Of a DNA stretch of 48,980 nt, positions 33,648 to 41,792 are shown in pieces. The position numbers and the translations under genes were made by a program. Each line of letters opens with the position of its first letter. Positions within the stretch are counted from its first letter, which is position 1. Where the stretch lies: contig JAJZDZ010000015.1 of assembly GCA_021851325.1 (NCBI GenBank), positions 1 through 48,980 on the forward strand. Reading direction: 5' to 3'. The stretch comes from Pseudomonadota bacterium. GTDB lineage: Bacteria > Pseudomonadota > Alphaproteobacteria > Micropepsales > Micropepsaceae. A model generated the notes under the pieces. It was not told where the DNA came from and made no database searches. It saw only the letters and a list, made by a program, of their open reading frames with translations.

Positions 33648-35675
33648 TCAGGCAAGACCTCGTCCGGCGAGAAGGGCGTCGATCCTCGGGTCGCGTCCGC
33701 GGAAGTGCCGGTAGGTGGCCTCATAGTCACGGGTTCCCCCCACCGAATAGATATCTTCATAAAGCCGCCTGGCGGTGTCCGGGTCAAAAGGATCACCAGC
33801 TTCGGTAAAGGCGGCAAAGCCATCTGCGTCCAGAACCTCAGCCCACATGTAGGCGTAGTATCCGGCGGCATAGCCGTCGCCGCCAAAAATATGGAGAAAG
33901 TGGGCGGGGGCGTGGCGCAAGGGAATCTCGGCCGGGATTGCGAGGCGCGTGGCGCTCTGGCGCTCGATGCGCTCCGGATCAATATCCCTAGCGTCAGAGA
34001 CGCTATGAAAGTCCATATCGACGAAGGCGCTGCCGAGAAATTCAACGGTTGAAAACCCTTGATTGAAATGCCGTGCAGCTCTCAGCTTGTCGCGCAACGT
34101 TTTCGGCATCGGTTCCCGGGTTGTGATGTGTCGGGCAAAATGTTCGAGCTGAACCTCGAACCAGTGCTCGAAGATCTGCGAGGGAAGTTCGACAAAATCC
34201 TGGGCGACATTGGTCCCGGCGAGCCGGGGAAAGCGAACATTCGAGAGTAGGCCATGAAGGGCGTGACCGAACTCATGAAAGAGCGTGCGGGCCTCATCGA
34301 CATTGAGAAGAGCTGGCGATCCTTCTGCGGGTTTGGAGAAGTTGCAGTTGTTGATGATCAGCGGCAGGATTTCGCCGTCCAGACTCTGCTGGTCGCGAAA
34401 ACTCGCCATCCAGGCGCCGCCCCGCTTGGAACTGCGGGCAAAATAGTCACCATAGAAGAGCCCGACCGCCTTGCCGTGGCGACGGACTTCAGACACCCGC
34501 ACATCAGGATGATAGACCGGAATATCGTGGCGGGGATGAAAGGATAGGCCGAACAGCCTAGATGCCGCATCGAAGGCCGCGGCGATCATGGCATCGAGCG
34601 AGAGATAGGGCATGATCTGGCGGTCATCAATGTCGTAGCGCGCCCTGCGCAGACGCTCGGCATAGTAACGCCAGTCAGACGCAGCGAGCGCAAAATTGCC
34701 ACCGTCTTCAGTTATCAGCGCCTGGAGTTCGTCCCGTTCCTGTCTGGCCCGCAGCAATGCTGGTGCCCAGACCTTGTCAAGCAGGGCGCGGGCGGCGGCC
34801 GGTGTTTTGGCCATGGTATCGGCCAGCCGGTAATCAGCAAAGCTGCGATAGCCAAGCAGTCTGGCAAGTTCCAGACGCAGCTTCAGGATCTCGCCCATGC
34901 GGGCCCGATTGTCCTGCGCATTGCCACGCCGGCCGCGACTGGCCCATGCGCCCAATACTTTTTCCCGCACTGTGCGGCTATGGGCATAGGTGAGGACCGC
35001 TTCCACGGAGGAGCGCGAGGCGTTGACGGCGTAGGGACTGTCTAGACCGTTTTCGCGGGCCAGTTCCGTAGCTGCAATGCGGGCAAATTCCGGCAACCCC
35101 TCGGCCTCCTCGGCCGACAGTGGCATGATGCTCTGCTGTTCGTCGGCAAGTACAGCCTGGGAAAATTCAGTGCCGAGTATGGCAAGCTTTTCACTGATCT
35201 GGGCGAAACGCTCCTTTTGTGCGTTATCGAGCTGGGCACCGGCGCGGATAAAGTCCAGGCGATAGCGGTCGAGTACGCGGCGGTGTTCGTCGTCGGGAAG
35301 CTGGTCGCGTGCTTCGCGCCAGATCTGATCGATGCGGGTAAAAAGCGCACTATTCAGATAGATCGCGGTAAAGTGGCGGGAGAGCACCGGGGCCATCTCA
35401 AGCTCGATAGCCTGCAGCTCGGAATTGGTGTGCGAGCTTGCTAGATTGTAGAATACGTGTTCGACGCGGCGCAAAGAACGGCCGCTGCGCTCCAGAGCTT
35501 CAATCGTGTTAACGAAGCTCGGCTGCTCTGGATTGGACGCAATGGCGTCGATTTCGGCGTTGTGTTCGCGCAATGCGGCTTCGAAGGCCGGGCGAAAATG
35601 TTCAGGCCGGATACGATCAAAAGGTGGGGCCTCGAATGGGGTTTGCCACCGGACGAAAAATGGATTGTCTTGCAT
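33648..35675 (-). CDS. dcp: M3 family metallopeptidase (peptidyl-dipeptidase Dcp-like)
   Basis: 675 residues, full length for Dcp/oligopeptidase A. The zinc site is HEFGH with H467 and H471 in LFHEFGHALHGLLS; the third ligand glutamate follows about 29 residues later in the QDFVELPSQIFEHWF stretch. The N-terminal NPFFVRW...PFDRIRPEHF block is that of Dcp. It cleaves dipeptides or short peptides in the cytosol or periplasm; no signal peptide is seen, so cytosol is likely. AAGG precedes the ATG. Confidence 0.92.
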   Translation of the reverse strand: MQDNPFFVRWQTPFEAPPFDRIRPEHFRPAFEAALREHNAEIDAIASNPEQPSFVNTIEALERSGRSLRRVEHVFYNLASSHTNSELQAIELEMAPVLSRHFTAIYLNSALFTRIDQIWREARDQLPDDEHRRVLDRYRLDFIRAGAQLDNAQKERFAQISEKLAILGTEFSQAVLADEQQSIMPLSAEEAEGLPEFARIAATELARENGLDSPYAVNASRSSVEAVLTYAHSRTVREKVLGAWASRGRRGNAQDNRARMGEILKLRLELARLLGYRSFADYRLADTMAKTPAAARALLDKVWAPALLRARQERDELQALITEDGGNFALAASDWRYYAERLRRARYDIDDRQIMPYLSLDAMIAAAFDAASRLFGLSFHPRHDIPVYHPDVRVSEVRRHGKAVGLFYGDYFARSSKRGGAWMASFRDQQSLDGEILPLIINNCNFSKPAEGSPALLNVDEARTLFHEFGHALHGLLSNVRFPRLAGTNVAQDFVELPSQIFEHWFEVQLEHFARHITTREPMPKTLRDKLRAARHFNQGFSTVEFLGSAFVDMDFHSVSDARDIDPERIERQSATRLAIPAEIPLRHAPAHFLHIFGGDGYAAGYYAYMWAEVLDADGFAAFTEAGDPFDPDTARRLYEDIYSVGGTRDYEATYRHFRGRDPRIDALLAGRGLA

Positions 35676-35878
35676 CGCAGAAGCCTTGCTGGTCGCCTCT
35701 GGGCTTAGCGCGAAGATGGGTTCGCCGTCCAGAACCAGAGTGACCGGCTCCGACTGGCAGTCTCGGCGGCGCGGATCGCAAGGCCTACGTCACCAGGCAA
35801 AATGTCTGGTCGCTGGCCCTATGGTGCTATTCCACGGATGGTCCAGGCGTACAACCCAGTTGCCTGCGCCGAACCTGT

Positions 35879-36568
35879 TCAGCGCAGCGCCCAGGAAATC
35901 GTCACAGAAGCCTCCACCTTCTGCAGGCCAGGCGCGACCGGCGTCCGAGCCAGAGCCATGGTTCGCAGAACAAAAGGTTGGGGCGGCTGCTCGCTACCGG
36001 CCGCAATCGACTGGATGGGGCCAAGGCGCACACCGGCCGCCCTGGCATAGGTCTTGGCCGCGCGCATGGCCGCATCGACCGCCTTGGCGCGGGCCCTGGC
36101 GAGGAACGGTGCAGGCTTCGAGACCAAAAAGCGTACACCGTCGATGCGATTGGCGCCCGCCTTTACAAGTCCATCGACGACACTGCCTACATCCTGGCGC
36201 TCCGGCACCGTCACGGTGACGACATTGGTGGCTCTATAACTGAGGATCCGGTCCTTCCGGCTGGCTCCGGTGCCATAGTCGGGAAAGAGGGCGAGCTCAC
36301 TCGTGCGAATGTCGGCCTTGGGTATGCCGGTCCTGGCCAGGGTGGCAAAAATGTCTCCCATCTTGGCATTATTCTTTGCCAGAGCGCTCTGAGCGTCGGG
36401 AGCTTCAGTGGTCACCCCGGCGCTCACCACGGCTTCGTCGGGTAAGACGGTAACCTCCCCATACCCTGTGACAGTTAACTGACGTGGCGTCTGGGGCTGG
36501 GCAAACGCGGCACCCACTGGCAGGGTACTGAACAGCAATCCCATGAGTACCGGCTTAAATGCGGCCAT
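35879..36568 (-). CDS. SIMPL domain (DUF541) periplasmic protein
   Basis: 229 residues from the ATG at 36568. The signal peptide (MGLLFSTLPVGAAFA, cleavage before Gln) leads into the SIMPL/DUF541 fold: LTVTGYGEVTVLPDEAVV, SAGVTTEAPDAQSALAKNNA, IRTSELALFPDYG, then GANRIDGVRFLVSKPAP. Members such as YggE and BP26 are periplasmic or outer-membrane associated, form rings in some species, and are tied to oxidative stress, but have no proven enzymatic reaction. It ends one strand before the tRNA. Confidence 0.88.
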   Translation of the reverse strand: MAAFKPVLMGLLFSTLPVGAAFAQPQTPRQLTVTGYGEVTVLPDEAVVSAGVTTEAPDAQSALAKNNAKMGDIFATLARTGIPKADIRTSELALFPDYGTGASRKDRILSYRATNVVTVTVPERQDVGSVVDGLVKAGANRIDGVRFLVSKPAPFLARARAKAVDAAMRAAKTYARAAGVRLGPIQSIAAGSEQPPQPFVLRTMALARTPVAPGLQKVEASVTISWALR

Positions 36569-36675
36569 CCTGCACCCCCGCGAAAAGTTACCGCGGATAA
36601 TTGTCCGCCGGCAGGGCAAAACTGAGGCAGGGGCTTGGGTCTGCGCAAATTTCTGCTAGAACCGGGGCCCCTCTG

Positions 36676-36752
36676 GGGCCTGTAGCTCAGTTGGTTAGAG
36701 CCGGCCGCTCATAACGGTCTGGTCGCAGGTTCGAGTCCTGCCGGGCCCACCA
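36676..36752 (+). tRNA. tRNA with CAU anticodon, probably tRNA-Ile2
   Basis: 77 bases including encoded CCA. The acceptor GGGCCTG pairs with CGGGCCC, the anticodon loop CTCATAA sits on the GGCCG/CGGTC stem, and the T arm is GCAGG TTCGAGT CCTGC. The first pair is G-C, so it is not the initiator. The CTCATAA loop and TGGTCGC variable arm are like tRNA-Ile2, whose C34 is changed to lysidine by TilS, more than elongator tRNA-Met; the two cannot be separated surely by eye. An accessory segment begins at its 3' end. Confidence 0.92.
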
Positions 36753-36774
36753 ACCACTCGCTTTGTCCAGTCTT

Positions 36775-36813
36775 GAGACATAGGTAACGTTTCGTACCGG
36801 AGACATGGGTTAC
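36775..36813. repeat. two near-identical 14-mers beside the tRNA
   Basis: GAGACATAGGTAAC (36775-36788) and GAGACATGGGTTAC (36800-36813) differ at two positions and are 25 bases apart. The stop codon of the recombinase fragment lies inside the second copy. The pair resembles an insertion-sequence end, but no transposase adjoins it. Confidence 0.5.
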
Positions 36814-37604
36814 ACCCGGCCGCCCAAGTGTTGCATATGGTCCTTGCGCAGCGATGCGTTCTCATCGCGCAGCCGGGCGCGGGCCACGGTTGCGAACCGG
36901 GCAATGTTGCTCTTCGTCAGCAAATGGCGCGGCACCTCCGGATGCTTCTCCAGCGCAGCGATCATCCGAAGAGCTTCCTCCCGCTCGCCTTCCACCTGCG
37001 ACAGTGACCGGCAGAACATATCCGTATCTCCGACCGTCCCGTCGGCGAGGGCGGCATAGAGGCGTTCGATCCGCCCCTCAACCTCACGCAGTTTCCGGCG
37101 CAGGTCTTTGGCTTTTGAGGCGTTGACCTCTGTCTTGTTGCGGGCGCGGTCCAGAAGGCCACGCAGCGACGCCTCCAGCGGGTCGGGCGCGAAGATGCGC
37201 TCTTCGAGGCTGTCCAGAACAATCCCGTCAAGGACGGGCATCGGGATACTGCGCCCCTTGCAGGATGAGGCGCCTTCATTCACGCGATTGGTGCATGTGT
37301 AATAACGATATCGTCCGCCTTTGCCGGTGCGGATCTTAATGCCGCCGCCGCAGTTGGCGCAGCGCGCCAATCCCGTGAGCAGCGTCGGGTCGGTGACAAC
37401 ACGCGGCGCAACGCGGGTTGGACGCCGCGCTTCGAGCAGCTTTGGGACAACCTCAAACGTCTCGGGGTTGATGAGGACAGGTGTGGCGAACGACACCCAT
37501 TCGCTTTTGTCCTTACTCCGGCTCAGTCGTACGTCAGTCCGGTTGAAGTAGTGCGTCCCGGCATAGGCTTCGCGCGTCAGAAGCTGATGCACGAGGCCGG
37601 AAGT
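36810..37604 (-). pseudogene. serine recombinase, C-terminal part only
   Basis: About 260 codons from the junction near 37604 to a TAA at 36810-36812. It has the recombinase DNA-binding domain (LLTREAYAGTHYFNRTD, then PETFEVVPKLLEARRPT) and the zinc-ribbon domain (CANCGGG...YYTCTNR...CKGR), followed by a coiled coil (VEGRIERLYAALADG). The catalytic resolvase domain with its serine is wholly missing, so it cannot recombine DNA. The 5' side is fused in the same frame to a truncated RecB-like nuclease, divided only by a TGA. It lies next to a tRNA, consistent with the relic of an integrated element. Confidence 0.85.
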
Positions 37605-38084
37605 TCATTTGCGATCCTTGCGGCGGCCGGCCGACAGACCCTTGCGTTCGAGGATGTCCGTATAGGGAGCGAGCTGCACAGCGTAATGCACTTTGGGCGA
37701 TGAATTTTCCTCCGGGCCTTCTTCGCCGGCACCCGACTTGATGTCGCCGGAGACATAGACGCCAGTTTCCTTGCGGAGCAGGTCAGGGTCGCCGAGCAGG
37801 CCGGCTTCCTGAATGCGGCCGCTGTAGATTAGCGGCTCGCCCCGCTGCATGGCCTCCAGTGTCAGACGCTCTTTTTCGTCCCCGGCATAGGCAGAGAGGT
37901 CGAGGAAGGGCAGTTCGAGTCCGGCAATAACCTCGCGCTCATAGAGGGAACCCCGTTCCCAAAGCATTTTGACGAAGGGGTTGGGCTCATCCCGTTTTGC
38001 CGGATCGCCATAGAGGTCCATCGTGACCCGGTGCGGACAGGCCACGAGGTCGTACAACATCGAAGCCGTGATGGCTGTCGGCAT
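37605..38084 (-). pseudogene. RecB-like nuclease (PD-(D/E)XK), truncated
   Basis: 159 residues from an ATG at 38084 with AAGGGGGG upstream; complete members are usually about 450-500 residues or more. The nuclease core is intact: CPHRVTMDL at the start, then GDPDLL (D99 and D101 region), VSGDIKSG (D114, K116) and VQLAPYTDIL (Q137). This is the TM0106-type family, near Cas4/RecB nucleases. The reading frame stops at TGA 37605 just where the recombinase fragment begins, so the gene has lost its C-terminal half in a rearrangement. The remaining domain might still be folded, but function is unlikely. Confidence 0.75.
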
Positions 38085-38171
38085 AGGCCCCCCTTCAACC
38101 AGCCTACGATGCCGATAGACAGCCCATCAAACTTTGAAGCTCCTGACTGGCATTTTTTACAAGGGGTTGGT

Positions 38172-38297
38172 TTACATATAGACCGAATCCCCCTGATTTG
38201 GATCATATATGATCCATTGGGTTGACTTCGGCCGTTGTTCCGCTAGAATGGATCATATATAGGCCGAAAGTACCAAATACGGCTCATATATAGGTCA
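38172..38297. repeat. four operator-like repeats upstream of hipB
   Basis: Related sites share a CATATATAG/ATGATCC core: TTACATATAGACCGAA (38172-38187), the perfect 16-base palindrome GGATCATATATGATCC (38200-38215), GGATCATATATAGGCCGAAA (38250-38269) and GGCTCATATATAGGTCA (38281-38297). They surround the hipBA promoter, with one just upstream of its -35 and one just past its -10. HipB proteins bind multiple palindromes in this way and repress their own operon. Confidence 0.75.
38222..38249 (+). promoter_or_regulatory. sigma-70-type promoter for hipBA
   Basis: TTGACT (38222-38227), 16 bases, TAGAAT (38244-38249). Both hexamers are close to consensus. The site lies between operator-like repeats, so repressor bound to them would block polymerase. 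Transcript starts would be near 38256. Confidence 0.65.
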
Positions 38298-38665
38298 TGG
38301 TGATCGGGATGACGGCGACGCATAAGACGCACAAGACGCATAAAAGGGCACATTCGCGCTACGCGCTGGAGGGGCTTAGCCTGTTCGGCAAGACCATCCG
38401 GCTCGGCCGAATGCAGCACCGGCTAACCGCACAGGAGTTGGCCGAGCGGATCGGCGTCTCGCGGAGCACCTTACAGCGTATCGAAAAGGGCGATCCCAAA
38501 GTCGAAATCGGACTGATGTTCGAAGCCGCTGCCATCGTCGGCGTAAAGCTGTTCGATGCGGACGACAAGGCTATCACAGCACTTTCGGACCGCACGGACG
38601 ACCGCATCGCGCTGCTGCCTAAGCACGTCTACAAGGCCGGCAAGCAGGTCGTCGATGAATTCTAA
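38297..38665 (+). CDS. hipB: HipB-type antitoxin, XRE DNA-binding
   Basis: 122 residues; the start is uncertain (ATG at 38297, within an operator repeat, or ATG at 38309; neither ribosome site is good). An HTH domain is clear: RLTAQELAERIGVSRSTLQRIEKG, then a dimer region VEIGLMFEAAAIVG. The C-terminal tail continues to DEF. A 9-base unit is repeated three times (38318-38344, encoding THK three times), a slippage-prone stretch near the N-terminus. hipA starts inside the last codons (11-base overlap). The protein should neutralise HipA and repress the operon. Confidence 0.87.
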   Translation: MVIGMTATHKTHKTHKRAHSRYALEGLSLFGKTIRLGRMQHRLTAQELAERIGVSRSTLQRIEKGDPKVEIGLMFEAAAIVGVKLFDADDKAITALSDRTDDRIALLPKHVYKAGKQVVDEF

Positions 38666-39983
38666 GGTCCCCACATACGATGAAGCCTATGTCTGGGTCT
38701 GGCTGCCGGGTGCGACCGCGCCTGTTATTGCCGGACGGCTCTATGCCCATGACGGGCTCGTCAGCTTCAACTATGGCCGCAGCTATCGCGAGCTGCGCGA
38801 GGCCATCCCGCTTTATCTCCCCGAACTGCCATTGAAGGCTGGCGAACTGCCGCTGCTGGCGGGCCTGACCATGCCCGGCTGCATCCGCGACGCCGCTCCC
38901 GATGCCTGGGGACGGCGGGTGATCCTCAATCGCACGTTCGGGGTGAAGGGCGATGAAGTCGCAAAGCTCGATCTCTCGGAGCTGACCTTCTTGCTGGAAT
39001 CAGGGTCGGATCGCATCGGCGCGCTCGATTTTCAGTTTTCGCCGACGAAGTACGAGCCACGCGCGCCGACCAATGCCACGCTTGAAGAGCTCGTCCAATC
39101 GGCGGAGCGCGTAGAGAAAGGTATTCCGCTCACTCCCGAATTGGATCAGGCGCTGCATCACGGCAGCTCGATCGGCGGCGCCCGGCCCAAGGCGCTGATC
39201 GAGGACGGCGCCGTCAAGCATGTCGCGAAATTTTCTTCCTCCACCGATATTTACAGCGTCGTCAAAGGCGAATTCATCGCCATGCGGCTGGCCGCGCTGT
39301 GCGGAATCAATGCCGCGCCCGTCTCACTAGTTCGCGCCGCTCATAAAGATGTGCTGCTCGTCGAGCGCTTCGACCGGATCAAGGCCGACGGCGGCTGGCA
39401 GCGCAAATCTATGGTCTCAGCGCTGACGATGCTCGCGCTTGACGAGATGATGGCGCGTTACGCCAGCTATCAGGATTTGGCGGAAATCATTCGTCACCGC
39501 TTCACCGCGCCGTCCGAAACTTTGCGCGAGCTGTTCAGCCGCATTGTCTTCAATATCCTTTGCGGCAACACCGACGATCATGCCCGTAATCATGCAGCGT
39601 TCTGGGATGGGGCCAAGCTCACCCTCACGCCTGCTTACGACATTTGTCCGCAGGCCCGCAGCGGCCAAGAGGCCAGCCAAGCCATGCTCATCAGTGGCAA
39701 TAGCCGCATGAGCCGGATCGCATCCTGCCTCGAAGCCGCGCATCACTTTCTCCTAGGACAGCCCGAAGCTGCTGCCATCGTGGAAGGCCAGCTCCGCTGC
39801 ATTGCGGAGAACTGGTCGCCCGTGACGGAGGAAGCTGCGCTCTCCGACACAGATCGCAATCTCTTCTGGGGTCGCCAATTTCTTAATCCTTACGCTTTTA
39901 CGGCGCTCGACGGGAGCGCCGATGCTCTCCGCCTTCTGGCTGACGAACTGCGAAACACTGTCCACGCCTCATCCGGAGCCTAG
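38655..39983 (+). CDS. hipA: HipA-type toxin kinase
   Basis: 442 residues from the ATG at 38655, the full HipA length. Catalytic features are intact: the glycine-rich loop GSSIGGARPK at 170-179, lysine K202 in KHVAKF, the catalytic aspartate D308 in GNTDDHARNH, and the metal-binding D329 in AYDICP. HipA kinases phosphorylate a glutamyl-tRNA synthetase and stop growth, giving persistence; targets vary among families. It overlaps hipB by 11 bases, and the toxin looks functional. The TAG stop is followed, in frame, by an open reading stretch into a HEPN-like gene. Confidence 0.9.
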   Translation: MNSKVPTYDEAYVWVWLPGATAPVIAGRLYAHDGLVSFNYGRSYRELREAIPLYLPELPLKAGELPLLAGLTMPGCIRDAAPDAWGRRVILNRTFGVKGDEVAKLDLSELTFLLESGSDRIGALDFQFSPTKYEPRAPTNATLEELVQSAERVEKGIPLTPELDQALHHGSSIGGARPKALIEDGAVKHVAKFSSSTDIYSVVKGEFIAMRLAALCGINAAPVSLVRAAHKDVLLVERFDRIKADGGWQRKSMVSALTMLALDEMMARYASYQDLAEIIRHRFTAPSETLRELFSRIVFNILCGNTDDHARNHAAFWDGAKLTLTPAYDICPQARSGQEASQAMLISGNSRMSRIASCLEAAHHFLLGQPEAAAIVEGQLRCIAENWSPVTEEAALSDTDRNLFWGRQFLNPYAFTALDGSADALRLLADELRNTVHASSGA

Positions 39984-40043
39984 ATACTTACGCCACCGCC
40001 CATCTTCGCGCAAACTCCGTCCGGCACTAAGGCGCAACAGTAC

Positions 40044-40436
40044 TTGCATCGTGCAAGAATGTTCACAGATGCATCGATGTCGCTTCCCGATTACTCAAAC
40101 GGTGAAAAATATTGGACGAAGTACGCCTTGCTGACACATGCGATAGAGCTTTCTCTAAAAAGTTTCGCCGAGTATTCGGTCGCGGCCGGTAAACCGCTCG
40201 GCAAACATGTACCGAACCACGACTTGACCGGGTGGTATGAGCTGGCGCTTCAATATGGCTTTCCCGATCAGCCGGGCGTTGCCGAAAATATCGGCATCTT
40301 GAACGAGCTTCACCTTACCCATTATTCGCGCTACCCGCAGCAATCGGCGACGCCAATTCCGGGAGCGCAAAGCATTGCAGATACGACGGTTTATTATCTG
40401 ATTTCGACATTCACTGCGTCCATTAACTCACGTTAG
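40044..40436 (+). CDS. HEPN-like small protein
   Basis: 130 residues from a TTG at 40044; an ATG at 40059 or 40077 is possible, and none has a clear ribosome site. The helical pattern YLHRARMFTDASMSLPD, then EKYWTKYALLTHAIELSLKS and the NHDLTGWYELALQYGF segment recall HEPN-type or AbiV-like proteins, but the usual RxxxxH RNase motif is not evident, so activity is not asserted. The same frame is open upstream to the hipA TAG, so the real N-terminus may be longer. Base composition is near 52% GC, lower than the chromosome, in keeping with transfer. Confidence 0.55.
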   Translation: MHRARMFTDASMSLPDYSNGEKYWTKYALLTHAIELSLKSFAEYSVAAGKPLGKHVPNHDLTGWYELALQYGFPDQPGVAENIGILNELHLTHYSRYPQQSATPIPGAQSIADTTVYYLISTFTASINSR

Positions 40437-40511
40437 GGCTTTGCCACGAAAAAGCCGACAGATGCCCTAAACAAGAAGAGAGACAAAAACCTACCGACCG
40501 GCCGAGAAGCC

Positions 40512-41227
40512 ATGAAGCGGAAGCCGCCCGAAGATATGCGCCTACGGCCCGCTAAGTTCGAGTTCGACCCAAAGAAAGCCTATACATCGGACCAATTGGC
40601 CGAGATTGGCGCGATATCCTTAAGGTGGAACCAAATCGAGGCCCATATCGATTTTGTCGGCTCGTTTATATTATTCAACAAGTTGCCGTTTTGGCTGATC
40701 GTCTCTACCGGAAAAGTCTTAGCAACGTTAGAAAGTTGAATCTGCTCAAAGAGTATATTGGCAAGGCGACCCTCTTCGACGACGACACCAAGTCGCGCAT
40801 TGCTGATTGATTTGCGCAAGTCAAATGCAGGGCATACCGTAATGCGATAATACATCATCACATCTACGAACACGAAAAAGGCATAGGCACGTATGTTGAT
40901 GACGCAAATTCGCCATATAAAATTCTTGTTTCAATGGAAGCGCTGGGGATACTTTATAAGATACTTTGTTCCCTGTTAGAGGAATTGCGTAAAATCGACA
41001 TATTGTTCCGCATCGAGACTGACTCTCAACGGCCGGGCCGACTTGATGACAAAACGGGTGAATTTCACAAATTCAGCGAAGATGAATTACAGTCGCGTGT
41101 GATACCAGACCTTGTGAAGCGGCTGACGGCGTTACAGAAGACACGGAATGAGTTGCAGAAGCTCCCGCAGTTCCCGGACGCGGATATTATTCGTGCATTC
41201 AGCGAAGCGAATGGGGACACCGACTAA
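40512..41227 (+). pseudogene. frameshifted and interrupted gene of unknown function
   Basis: The ATG at 40512 opens a frame (MKRKPPEDMRLRPAKFEF) that ends near 40739. The continuation is in another frame: the join is at a run of four A (GGAAAAGTC, near 40712), where one extra A would restore it. That second frame is then broken by a TGA at 40808-40810 and goes on (AYRNAIIHHHIYEHEKGI) to MEALGILYKI... and a stop at 41227. Summed, it is about 238 codons, AT-rich, with helical C-terminus. Two independent lesions argue for decay and not error, but one could be a sequencing fault. The family is not recognised. Confidence 0.65.
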
Positions 41228-41792
41228 TGCACCGGTGTGTGAGGGCCAAGGGCTCTCCTCTTAGCGCGTGCATTGCAATGGCCCCTTCGTATTGATTTTC
41301 GGCGCCACCGCTGCGCGGACTGGGCTCTAGGCTTCGCCCCGAGTCTTCGTCTGGTCCCATGCGCGTGACGATCCCTTGCGTGATTTAGCGATAGCGGTGT
41401 GTTGCCGCTCATTGAAGGCTGAGAGTTGCGCGGAGAAGATCCCCATCTAAGTGTGGGATCGTTTTGCATAAATGTTTGACCATATAAACAACAAGATTGG
41501 GCCTGGATGGGTCGAGATCCGGACCGGAATCGGGCGCCGTAGGCGCTGGAGCGATGAACAAAAGGCCCGGATTGTTGCCGAGGCGTTTGCGCCTGAATTG
41601 CTTTGCAAATCTGCCGCTCAGGATCCTCTATCAACCGTGGTAAATGCTGCGGCATCATTAGACTTCAACGTTAATTTTCGGGGTAACAGTGTATTAACCA
41701 CACGTACATTAACTTAACCCCATGCAATGGTCGTCCCCACGGTTTTGACCTCGGCACATATATCGGTAAACCCTCACGCGGAGTAATGGTCC
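41228..41792. other. 565-base region with IS66 scrap
   Basis: Only the IS66 fragment at 41472-41600 is identifiable. A 39-codon leftward frame (ATG at 41447, ending RAWDQTKTRGEA) has no match I can name. The final ~90 bases are AT-rich with TTAACC-type runs and probably hold the promoter of the polysaccharide locus. Confidence 0.5.
41472..41600 (+). mobile_element. IS66 family accessory transposase fragment
   Basis: A short frame starting at 41472 reads VEIRTGIGRRRRWSDEQKAR followed by IVAEAFAP. This is the opening of the IS66 Orf1/TnpA DNA-binding protein (VExxTGxERRRRWSxxEKxRIV). The match stops after about 35 residues and the rest of the element is absent. It is a scar of a lost insertion sequence at the left border of the polysaccharide locus. 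Confidence 0.75.

Noticed and set aside
35506..36219. Rightward 237-codon frame over the Dcp and SIMPL genes
   Set aside because: Crosses two well-supported minus-strand genes and reads as repetitive arginine/proline.
36676..36752. Initiator tRNA-fMet
   Set aside because: The first acceptor pair is G-C, not the C-A mismatch of initiators.
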